From: Lachnospiraceae bacterium
GTDB lineage: Bacteria > Bacillota > Clostridia > Lachnospirales > Lachnospiraceae
DNA length: 51,201 nt
Direction of reading: 5' to 3'
Assembly: GCA_016281385.1 (NCBI GenBank)
Contig: JAEEIN010000068.1
Location: forward strand, 1-51,201
Position 1 is the first letter of the stretch, and each line of letters opens with the position of its first letter. The notes below the pieces were generated by a model, which searched no databases, was not told the origin of the DNA, and saw nothing but the letters and a program-made list of their open reading frames with translations. The position numbers and the translations under genes are program-made. This document shows positions 43,749 to 51,201 of the stretch, piece after piece.

Positions 43749-45452
43749 TTATTGTTTTGCGATCTCGTCAAGAAGGATCTGTGCGGCATAAGCCGTAGCC
43801 TTCTTTACCGAGCCTGCTTCAAAGGGTGATGCGAGGTTTGCAAGCTTAAGCGTTTCAAGATATGAAAGGCTTCCTCCACACTTGCAGAGATTAAGGTAAT
43901 CGGTCCATGCCTTTTCGTGGTCCTCGTGGTCCTTTGACTTAAACTCCATGGCACCCATTGTGGTAAGGGTGTAATTTATGTAGTACATGGGATAGAGATA
44001 GATGTGGAGTTTGTGGTACCAGTATCCGCCTCTTTCCATGAATTCATCGTCTTCGTAACGTCTCCAGGGCATGTACTTCTCTTCAAGTTTGTGCCACTCG
44101 TAAGTCCTCTCCTTGGGAGTAAGGTCGGGATTTGCGTAGCAGATATGCTGGAATTCATCAACGCTTACGCCGAAAGGAACAAAGGTGATGGCATCCTGAA
44201 GGTGTGCAAACTTAAATTTCTCCGCATCCTTGCCAAAGAAGTTCTCAGCGTAAGGATAAGCAAACTGCTCCATGGACATTGAATGGATCTCGGCAATATC
44301 CGTTGACTCGCTGTAGTAGTCGGATATGGGCTGATTTCTCATTGCCATGTATCCCGCAAAAGCATGTCCCAGCTCGTGGGTAAGAACCTGCATATCACCG
44401 ATGGTTCCGTTAAAGCATGAGAATACGAAAGGAGCCTTTCTTGTGGAAAGTTCGGTCATGTATCCCGTTGAAGCCTTGCCGGGCTTGTTTTTAAGATCCA
44501 TTAATTCATGCTCGATCATGAAGTCAATGAACTCGCCGGTCTCGGGGCTGATCTGATGATACATCTTCCTTGCCTCTTCAACCATGAAGTCATCACCACC
44601 GATGGCATGTGCGTTTCCGTCTGCGAAGATCCTCTCCTCGTCGTATACCATAACGTGGTCGATTCCGAGTCTCTTGGCCTGGGCTGCGTACAGCTTCTCG
44701 CAAAGAGGAACAAGAACCTCCTTGACCTGGGCTCTGAAGGATTCAACTTCCTTTACGCCGTAATCCGTTCTTCCCTGTCTGATATATCCAAGGGGGATAA
44801 AGTTCTCAAAGCCTAAGTTCTGTCCCATCTTGGTACGTACCTTGATGAGTTCGTCCCAGATCTCTTCAAGTCTTGCTTCGTTTGATCTGTAGAAATCGGA
44901 ATAAGCCTTAAATGCAGCCTTTCTTACATTTCTGTCATCATGCTCGAAATACTTCATGATACCGTAAAGGTTTAAGGTCTGTCCGTCAAATTCTATCTCG
45001 CAGCCTGCCATGATCTTCTGATATTCATCGCAAAGAACCGCTTCTCTCTGCATAAGCGGAATGTTCTCCTCGCAGAAGCCCTTCTTCTGAAGATCTATGG
45101 ACACAAAGTACTGTTTGCCAAACCTGGCTTCCACATCAGGTCTGTAAGGACTTGATGTAAGGGCATCTCCGAAAGCTACGGAGTATGCGGCAAGCTCGGG
45201 CGTCTGCTGATCCAGCCATTCGTTTTCTTCTTCATAAAACTTATCCTTTGTATCAAGGGTATGTCTTATGGAGCAGATGGTGATCATATCCCCCAGTGCC
45301 TTTGATTCCTCATCCATTTCAAAGATCACATCGATGACGTCCTGAGCGCACTTTGCGTTCTTTATCCTTTCGATCATCCCGGTGATCTTTTTCTTTGCCG
45401 CCTCCATATCGGGGCGCTTGTACTCAAGAGTACTGAATTTCCAATTACCCAT
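43749..45452 (-). CDS. M3 family oligoendopeptidase (PepF-like)
   Basis: A cytoplasmic zinc metallopeptidase of about 567 residues that cleaves short peptides. The motif HELGH (about residues 359-363) gives the two zinc His and the catalytic Glu; the third ligand lies in YYSESTDIAEIHSMSME. I start at the ATG at 45452, after GTGAGGT; a GTG at 45464 is the other in-frame choice but is itself part of that ribosome binding site. It is the last of a minus-strand group that includes YitT and a YunG-like protein; a 71-bp gap with short palindromes precedes it. Confidence 0.92.
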   Translation of the reverse strand: MGNWKFSTLEYKRPDMEAAKKKITGMIERIKNAKCAQDVIDVIFEMDEESKALGDMITICSIRHTLDTKDKFYEEENEWLDQQTPELAAYSVAFGDALTSSPYRPDVEARFGKQYFVSIDLQKKGFCEENIPLMQREAVLCDEYQKIMAGCEIEFDGQTLNLYGIMKYFEHDDRNVRKAAFKAYSDFYRSNEARLEEIWDELIKVRTKMGQNLGFENFIPLGYIRQGRTDYGVKEVESFRAQVKEVLVPLCEKLYAAQAKRLGIDHVMVYDEERIFADGNAHAIGGDDFMVEEARKMYHQISPETGEFIDFMIEHELMDLKNKPGKASTGYMTELSTRKAPFVFSCFNGTIGDMQVLTHELGHAFAGYMAMRNQPISDYYSESTDIAEIHSMSMEQFAYPYAENFFGKDAEKFKFAHLQDAITFVPFGVSVDEFQHICYANPDLTPKERTYEWHKLEEKYMPWRRYEDDEFMERGGYWYHKLHIYLYPMYYINYTLTTMGAMEFKSKDHEDHEKAWTDYLNLCKCGGSLSYLETLKLANLASPFEAGSVKKATAYAAQILLDEIAKQ

Positions 45453-45523
45453 AGTGTACCTCACTTTTCGTATAAATATTTATGTAAACCAACTTTGGTT
45501 GATTCCCGATTGTTTTCTCCGCC

Positions 45524-45976
45524 TTATTTAACGGAAAGCCTTTCATCAAGCCTTCCCTTAAGGCATTGGTATCTTTCAAGCTTCTCCAGCCTGTCGTGTG
45601 CAAAGAGCTGATCTTCCCTCTTTTGCACCGTGTTGTTGTTATAATCAAGCTTCTCGTTTCCGAACTGCTCGCTGGTTAAGTCAAAGACATGTCCGTCGAT
45701 GTCGTTGAAACAATGGACATAGCCGTTCTCAAGGGGGATTCCCCTGACGATCCCTCCGAAGATGTCCTGAACAAGAAAGGATGTGATGGAGCACTGGCCG
45801 AGGGTTTTATTCTCCTCGCTCCAGTCACCTCTCATTCTGGGTGCGCAGCTCTCCCTGCACCAGAGACCGTCGGACAAAAGATCGTACAGTTCCCTTGCGT
45901 CCTTTATCATCTTATACTTTTCATCAACGGGAGTTACGTCCGCGTTCTCCCAACCGTAAAACCTGTATTCTTTCAT
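45524..45976 (-). CDS. YunG-like protein of unknown function
   Basis: About 150 residues. The middle reads LYDLLSDGLWCRESCAPRM, then LGQCSITSFLVQDIFGG, then GYVHCFNDIDG and VFDLTSEQFG. I see a resemblance to the Bacillus YunG family, in which Cys, His and Asp in GQC, HxxN and DLTS stand in the order of papain-like or transglutaminase-like enzymes; enzyme activity is an inference. The ATG at 45976 has a GAGGGAGG site. It follows yitT by 10 bp. Confidence 0.65.
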   Translation of the reverse strand: MKEYRFYGWENADVTPVDEKYKMIKDARELYDLLSDGLWCRESCAPRMRGDWSEENKTLGQCSITSFLVQDIFGGIVRGIPLENGYVHCFNDIDGHVFDLTSEQFGNEKLDYNNNTVQKREDQLFAHDRLEKLERYQCLKGRLDERLSVK

Positions 45977-45986
45977 ATTTCCTCCC

Positions 45987-46874
45987 TCAGTCCTTGGGCT
46001 CAAGATAGAACTTGCCCGATACGCTCTGACTGTGAACCGTATTCACAAATGCTTCGGGATCGATCTTTCTTATTGCCATGTTGACTTTCTTCTTATCATC
46101 CGCAGAAACAATGGAATAAACCACGTTTCTGGTGCAATGCTCGTAGGAGCCTTCGCCTTCAAGGATCGTTGCGCCGTGGCCGGTGAGTTTGTAGATCTCC
46201 TCACAGATCTCTCTGGGTTTGTTTGTAACAATAAAGAAGGTTTCCTTCTGATAGCGCTTATAGAAGGTATTGAGCACCTGCGTGGCAACAAACTGGAAGA
46301 TGATGGAATAAAGCGCCTTCTCCCAGCCGAAGATTATTCCGGCAATGGCAAGGATCACGATGTTTATGCAAAGGATAACGTTCCAGCTGTCAACGCCCTT
46401 TCTTTCGGATAAGAAAATGGAAATAAAGTCCGTTCCTCCCGTAGTCGCGTTGGACAAAAGACACATGGTGATCACAAGGCCGTTCATGATACCGCCGAAT
46501 ACCGCGATCAGAAGGGGATCGTTGGTGATGGCCATCTTGGGGAGCAGATCCGTAAAGATATTGGTTAACATAATAACATACAGGGAATATGCCGTGAAAC
46601 GCTTTCCGATGTATCTGAATCCAATATATACCGGGAAAAAGTTAAGGATCACATTGATGATGGTATAGGGCACATCCATGCCGAAAAATTCCTTAATGGC
46701 ACGCTGGATAAGCACCGTAAGTCCCATGACACCGCCGGGATACAGTCCTCCCGTATCAACAAATGTGTTTACGTTCAGTGCCAGCAAAAAGGATGCTACG
46801 GTTATTACCAGGATGCGGAGCAGGGTCTTTCTTGCTCCCGGTCCTTTTTTTGTTTTTACTGCTTCTTTACTCAT
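45987..46874 (-). CDS. YitT family membrane protein (DUF161 / DUF2179)
   Basis: 295 residues. Five or six N-terminal membrane helices carry the family segments DTGGLYPGGVMGLTVL, SNATTGGTDFISIFLS and a C-terminal cytoplasmic DUF2179 domain (FFIVTNKPREICEEI, then GHGATILEGEGSY). YitT proteins are common in Firmicutes; transport of an unknown solute is proposed. Its ATG overlaps the end of the giant surface protein gene by 8 nt and has only a weak ribosome binding site. Confidence 0.9.
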   Translation of the reverse strand: MSKEAVKTKKGPGARKTLLRILVITVASFLLALNVNTFVDTGGLYPGGVMGLTVLIQRAIKEFFGMDVPYTIINVILNFFPVYIGFRYIGKRFTAYSLYVIMLTNIFTDLLPKMAITNDPLLIAVFGGIMNGLVITMCLLSNATTGGTDFISIFLSERKGVDSWNVILCINIVILAIAGIIFGWEKALYSIIFQFVATQVLNTFYKRYQKETFFIVTNKPREICEEIYKLTGHGATILEGEGSYEHCTRNVVYSIVSADDKKKVNMAIRKIDPEAFVNTVHSQSVSGKFYLEPKD

Positions 46875-49800
46875 ATACTCTGTTACTTACCCGATCAAAA
46901 CCTTTCATTAACGTTTTCAATAATTCAAAGGCCTTAGCCTTTATTGTGAACTTCTTTGTGACGGTTCCGGTGTAATTGCCGATCCCTTTGATGGTCACCT
47001 TTGCGTTCTTTCCGGCATTTACGTTACCGGAATAACTCTCAATGTCATAATCCACTCCAAGTACCAGGGGTTTTGCGCTTCCCGATACAGTGACCTTTAT
47101 GTCCTCTGCATCCAGTTCGATGGCCCTGCCGGTGTATTCTTTCTTAGAAAGCTTTACGGTCGCGTTCTTTATGCTTGCGGCCCTTACCGTATAGATCACG
47201 GATCTTTCACAGATGCCATGCTCATCTCCGAGCCCATAGTTGCCCCTGCCGCTTACCAGGACCTTAATGCGGGTTCCTACGGGAATGATATCCTTCTTCT
47301 CAACCGTCTCACCGGCATTTCTGTGGTAACTTAAATTTCCGGATGATACGTCCGTATCGTCTGCGTAAAAATAATCGACGATCATGTAGTCCGTACCCTC
47401 AACAAGAGCTTTGCCGTTTGAATCCCTTAAGACCGGTGCGGACTTGTATTTTCCCGGCTTTTTGGAAAAAGCAACATCCGCCGCAGTCATGGTGATCTCG
47501 TCGGAATATATGTGCTGCATCTCTATGGTAAAGGGTATCGTGAGTTTTCCCGTAAATATCCCTTTTCCCTGAATATACAATGCAGGCGGATTCTTTTCGT
47601 TGTAAAAGCGTACCCTGTTATTGTATTTGTATTTTAACGTATAATCAATGCCGCAGACAAGTTCTCTTCCCTTATACCTGACCACTAAGTCATCGATGGT
47701 GGCTCCACCCTTTGTATACACCACTTTAGGCACTTCGTCTTCGGAAAAAGAAACCGTTCCGTTTCCGCCTGCGGGTACATCGTTAACCGTTATGAGACCT
47801 TCCCTGTCGGACTTTATGTCATAGGCCGAAATGGTGAAGTTCTTTTTAATGGTTCCCGAATAGGAGTTGATACCGGTTATGATAACGCTTCCCGTTCCGG
47901 GATTTTTGTTGTTCTTATATGAAACGATGTAGTCCACGCCGCGAACAAGGGTCTTCCTTGAGGAACCGGTGCCTGTGGTAACCGATACGCCGGGACGGAT
48001 GTATGCATCCGAATATGAATAGGCGGTCCTAAACTTTGTTCCGTCCGGATTCTTTACGGTGGCATTCTTTATGGAAGCGGCCTTTATCTTAAAGGTCGCG
48101 GTCTTGGTTCCCGTGTAGCCTTCCGCTTCTATTCCCGTTACAGTCACGGTTGCGGTTCCTGTCTTGATATTGTTTACATAACTAACCGTATATGCGGTGG
48201 CCGGGATCTTTTTGTTTCCGTATTTGACTGTGATCTTGGGCGTGATCTCCCATCCCGTATAGCTTTGATCTGAGATCCCGGAGATCTTTGCCTTTGACAT
48301 GAGCTTACTGTCTTTGACCGTTACGTGCACTTCACGTTCGCCGGTGAAATTGCCCATGCCCTTTATCACTATCGCATACTCTCCTTCGAGAGTAACTTCG
48401 TCAATGGTCTCCTGCTTTATCCCCTCTTCCAGCGGATATATCTCGTAAGAGTAATCCTTATTAAGGGAAAGTGACTTTTTATTATATACGGGCTTCGGAT
48501 CAACAGGCAATGCCTTATTGTTGTTTACGGAAAGAAGCATGTCCGAAACCGTTACATCAGCATCTGACAGATCCTTTTTAAGGATATTGAAATGTATGGT
48601 GGTGCTTCCGGAATAGTTTCCCTTGCCCTTTACCGTAACCGCGGGCACCCTGTCAGAATCGGCATTTGCAGCCTTTTTGTTGTTACTGAAGGAAAGGGTA
48701 TAATCCTTTCCCTGTATCAGAAGCTTCGTTTTGTAATAAACCTCAACAGCGGGCTTTATCTCCTTTCCTGTGTAGATCTGATCGGGGATCGGCCTGATGT
48801 TAAAACCGTCATACATCCAGTAAGGATAAAGCGTCACATCCGTAACAACAACGGTCTCATTCGTATATTCCGTGCCCTTTCCGTCAGTATCGGTGAACCA
48901 TCCGCCGAATAACAGACCTTCAATGGAAGGCGTGGGAAGTTCTGCCTTTTCTCCGCCTGCAACAAGAATATCGTCACAGGGAAGAACATTGGGAGACACA
49001 TCGTTATACAGAGCAAAGTCATCGGTCTTAAAGGTTATCCTGCAACTGTCCTTTGTTATAAATGGATAAAGAAAGACTGTGTTAACCGTTTCTATAACAG
49101 CCGGTGCTTTGGAACCGTCTTCGTAATACCAGCCTCCAAAACTTTCTCCCGACTCGGTAGTCAAGGTCTCGATTAATGCTATCTTTCCGTTCTCTCCGGG
49201 GAACAATATCTTTAAAGGACCTCCGTCTTTATCAAAAAGTACTGCTGCCGGGGTCTCTTCCATAACGTTTTCGTTATCGGTAAAAAGCGCATAATATGAT
49301 CCGCAGACCTCTCCCGCCTTTGCCTTTGATACATCCGGAACTAAAACAGGATCCGCACTGATGAATACTGTTTCTTCAGGCTTTTTTTCAAACCAGCCAA
49401 GGAATTCATCCTCCGATGCAGAATAAGCCTTGAGGGTAATACTGCAGCCCGGTGTAAATACGGTCTTTCCGGATACAATGCCGTTACCCATCGTTGTTAT
49501 GTTAACCATGCTCCTCTTTGGAATTGCAGGCGCTTCAGTCAATGTCTTTATTACCGGCTCATTAAGAGTCTCCATATGTGCCAGGCACAATTCCGGCGCA
49601 TGAGCCATTGCAAGGGCCTTGTATATGCTGCCCGCCTCTCCCTTTTTAGCACATATGGTTTCAAGTTCAGCGGTAAAGTCGGTAAACAGCACTTCCTTAT
49701 CTTCCGTGAAGTTACCGGAAGGAGTCGAAGTTAAAAAGCCCTTGAGCAGATCCTCATATAAGAAGCTTCTGTCGTTTGAAGCCTTTTTTGCAGCGGAGTT

Positions 49801-51201
49801 TATTGCCACATTTCTCCAGGTTGCCTCCGTCAATGCCACGTAATCAGACCTGGTTGCTGCCACACTTAATAAGTGATCGCAGACTGTGTCAACGATCTCC
49901 TTCTGTCTGAACATGAGCCCGGTATCGGATCCTTCCTCTCCGAGTATCATGGACAGGTTCTTTTTAAGTCCCGTTTCATAGGTACTGTAATCCTCATAAG
50001 AATCTCTCGTGGGCAGATAATATGTAACACCGTATCTGTCGAAACCGCAGTTATGAGAAAGAAGTTCTGCATAAATGTCATCTGCCGAAACCACACTGAC
50101 AATGTTTCTATAGAGTTCATTATGAACATCCTCTGAAAGGGTTGTGGCAGAGCCTTCAAATCCAAAGGCGAATATATTGTCGGGCTCGATGGTATCGATC
50201 GCACCTTTATCAAGGTTCTTTGCAAGAAGGTTCCCAACGGAAGCTCCCCTGCCGTAACCTGTGATCCACAGACGTACTTCGCCCTTAAAGTTCTTTTTGT
50301 TGTTCTTGATGTATGTGTTAAGTGCCGTAAGTGCCGATTCGGAAGCCATCAAAAATCCCTCGTGGTCTTGCGATTTCGTATCACCTATATTGAAGTCGCT
50401 GCTCCAGGCCTGCTTGCAGTTTTCATCGCTTAAAGCAAGCAGAATGACCGTATCCTTTCGGCCCGCGCGGTCCGTTATCTTATAGGCCAGTGCCGTTCCT
50501 ATGGGATCGTTTGAGGATGAATATTTGACAGTTGCACCCTTAAAGCCCATGGCCGAGATCATGTTTTTGATATTTGTCTCGGGGCTGCTCTTTGACCTGT
50601 CACACAAAGCCGCCATTGAAACCTTTAATGAAAGCTTCGTCAGTTCTTCACTGTATTCGTACGCGCTTTCTTCAAATAATCCGAAATCCGCCTCGAAGGG
50701 AAAAGTCCTTGTTTTTGAATCTGTTCCCGAAGCGTAGGAAAGGCTTCCCTTGATAACGTAAGGATCGGAAAAGCTTTCTCTATAAACCCTGAGGCTTTTC
50801 ACATATCCCCCGGGAATCGAGGTCACGTTATCAAATTCCGAAATGCACCAGGGATCTCCTTCTTTTTCCGGAAGTTCTATGGAAGTCCCCTCCGCAATAT
50901 TAATGGGAGAATAAACGCATTTTAATCCGTCGCAGCCCTTGAACAGATCGACACATTTGGCACTTGTGACCTTGGAAAAAGAAAAAGTCGACAGATCCGC
51001 AACGGATAATTTCGTACAGCCTTCAAACATGCCGATACAACTTTCGATATTGCCGATCGACTGCCTTCCGAAATTGATCTTTTCAAGCCATGTACAGCCT
51101 GCGAACATGCCATCCGCTGTCTTTACAACATCCATATCAAGGCCTTCGATATCAAACTTCTTAAGTTCCGGGAAGTTCTTAAACATGTAAGAGGTATCGG
51201 T
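46867..51201 (-). CDS. Giant surface protein: BspA-type repeats, pseudo-lipase domain, Ig-like repeats (5' end missing)
   Basis: The frame is open to the window edge (upstream codons read TDTSY before the ATG at 51186), so the 5' part is missing; about 1444 residues are visible. First come BspA/DUF285 repeats (MFAGCTWLEKINF, MFEGCTKL). About 110-600 is an alpha/beta-hydrolase, lipase class 3-like, with the nucleophile elbow ITGYGRGASVGNLLA: Gly stands where GHSRG has the catalytic Ser (codon 50251-50253). Then come InlB-type repeats (WYYEDGSKAPA, LLFGGWFTDTDGKG) and five or six Ig-like repeats of the type YTGKEIKP ... DYTLSFSNNK ... GKGNYSG. No LPXTG or other anchor is seen at the C-terminus. 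Adhesion or surface display is likely. Confidence 0.85.
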   Translation of the reverse strand, partial: TDTSYMFKNFPELKKFDIEGLDMDVVKTADGMFAGCTWLEKINFGRQSIGNIESCIGMFEGCTKLSVADLSTFSFSKVTSAKCVDLFKGCDGLKCVYSPINIAEGTSIELPEKEGDPWCISEFDNVTSIPGGYVKSLRVYRESFSDPYVIKGSLSYASGTDSKTRTFPFEADFGLFEESAYEYSEELTKLSLKVSMAALCDRSKSSPETNIKNMISAMGFKGATVKYSSSNDPIGTALAYKITDRAGRKDTVILLALSDENCKQAWSSDFNIGDTKSQDHEGFLMASESALTALNTYIKNNKKNFKGEVRLWITGYGRGASVGNLLAKNLDKGAIDTIEPDNIFAFGFEGSATTLSEDVHNELYRNIVSVVSADDIYAELLSHNCGFDRYGVTYYLPTRDSYEDYSTYETGLKKNLSMILGEEGSDTGLMFRQKEIVDTVCDHLLSVAATRSDYVALTEATWRNVAINSAAKKASNDRSFLYEDLLKGFLTSTPSGNFTEDKEVLFTDFTAELETICAKKGEAGSIYKALAMAHAPELCLAHMETLNEPVIKTLTEAPAIPKRSMVNITTMGNGIVSGKTVFTPGCSITLKAYSASEDEFLGWFEKKPEETVFISADPVLVPDVSKAKAGEVCGSYYALFTDNENVMEETPAAVLFDKDGGPLKILFPGENGKIALIETLTTESGESFGGWYYEDGSKAPAVIETVNTVFLYPFITKDSCRITFKTDDFALYNDVSPNVLPCDDILVAGGEKAELPTPSIEGLLFGGWFTDTDGKGTEYTNETVVVTDVTLYPYWMYDGFNIRPIPDQIYTGKEIKPAVEVYYKTKLLIQGKDYTLSFSNNKKAANADSDRVPAVTVKGKGNYSGSTTIHFNILKKDLSDADVTVSDMLLSVNNNKALPVDPKPVYNKKSLSLNKDYSYEIYPLEEGIKQETIDEVTLEGEYAIVIKGMGNFTGEREVHVTVKDSKLMSKAKISGISDQSYTGWEITPKITVKYGNKKIPATAYTVSYVNNIKTGTATVTVTGIEAEGYTGTKTATFKIKAASIKNATVKNPDGTKFRTAYSYSDAYIRPGVSVTTGTGSSRKTLVRGVDYIVSYKNNKNPGTGSVIITGINSYSGTIKKNFTISAYDIKSDREGLITVNDVPAGGNGTVSFSEDEVPKVVYTKGGATIDDLVVRYKGRELVCGIDYTLKYKYNNRVRFYNEKNPPALYIQGKGIFTGKLTIPFTIEMQHIYSDEITMTAADVAFSKKPGKYKSAPVLRDSNGKALVEGTDYMIVDYFYADDTDVSSGNLSYHRNAGETVEKKDIIPVGTRIKVLVSGRGNYGLGDEHGICERSVIYTVRAASIKNATVKLSKKEYTGRAIELDAEDIKVTVSGSAKPLVLGVDYDIESYSGNVNAGKNAKVTIKGIGNYTGTVTKKFTIKAKAFELLKTLMKGFDRVSNRVYE

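Overview
The window looks like a chromosomal segment of a low-to-mid GC Gram-positive anaerobe of the Clostridia, most likely the family Lachnospiraceae. The basis is the gene content and order (dgt-dnaG-rpoD-trmK, a TGS-domain nucleoside kinase next to rnpB, pyrB followed by a separate pyrI), strong GGAGG ribosome binding sites, sigma-A promoters, a CIRCE element at an hsp20 gene, a tRNA gene without encoded CCA, and very large secreted proteins of the BspA-like and Ig-like type. I cannot name the genus. No transposase, prophage, plasmid gene or CRISPR array is visible.

Layout. 1-4954: end of a Cof-type HAD phosphatase gene, then on the minus strand a DUF815 ATPase, Maf, a small acidic protein and a membrane acyltransferase; a divergent DUF5050 protein follows. 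4955-9855: a minus-strand folate operon (MATE transporter, folC, folE, folP, fused folB-folK). 10042-12544: plus-strand nitroreductase, pyrB, pyrI and an HD-domain protein. 12578-17335: a giant secreted protein. 17428-21543: a minus-strand group with a trypsin-like protease, two CobW-type metal GTPases (one with a huge His/Asp tract, one fused to a DUF1980-like domain), a CmpB-type membrane protein and a TSCPD protein. 21626-29524: rnpB and the replication/transcription operon dgt, dnaG, two tandem full-length rpoD paralogs, trmK and a nucleoside kinase.

29639-34823: lrgA, lrgB, a TPR/MORN membrane protein, a double-AAA protein and a YbjN-like protein run without a clear break to a terminator. 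34890-35133: a tRNA-Leu(CAG) gene with a near-consensus promoter, and a 97-bp inverted-repeat element. 35142-38213: proA, an acyl-ACP thioesterase and a flagellin-methylase-like protein. 38310-40034: a GGDEF/EAL protein. 40234-40806: hsp20 with a CIRCE operator. 40883-43687: a hybrid histidine kinase and a VanZ-like protein. 43749-51201: an M3 peptidase, a YunG-like protein, YitT and the end of a second giant surface protein that carries a lipase-like domain with a Gly in place of the nucleophilic Ser.

Most genes are housekeeping. The parts most worth a second look are the tandem principal sigma factors, the paired CobW GTPases, the lrgAB-TPR/MORN-AAA-YbjN gene set, the possible attenuator before pyrB, the 97-bp inverted-repeat element, and the pseudo-lipase surface protein. 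I did not find an unmistakable new defence or mobile system.
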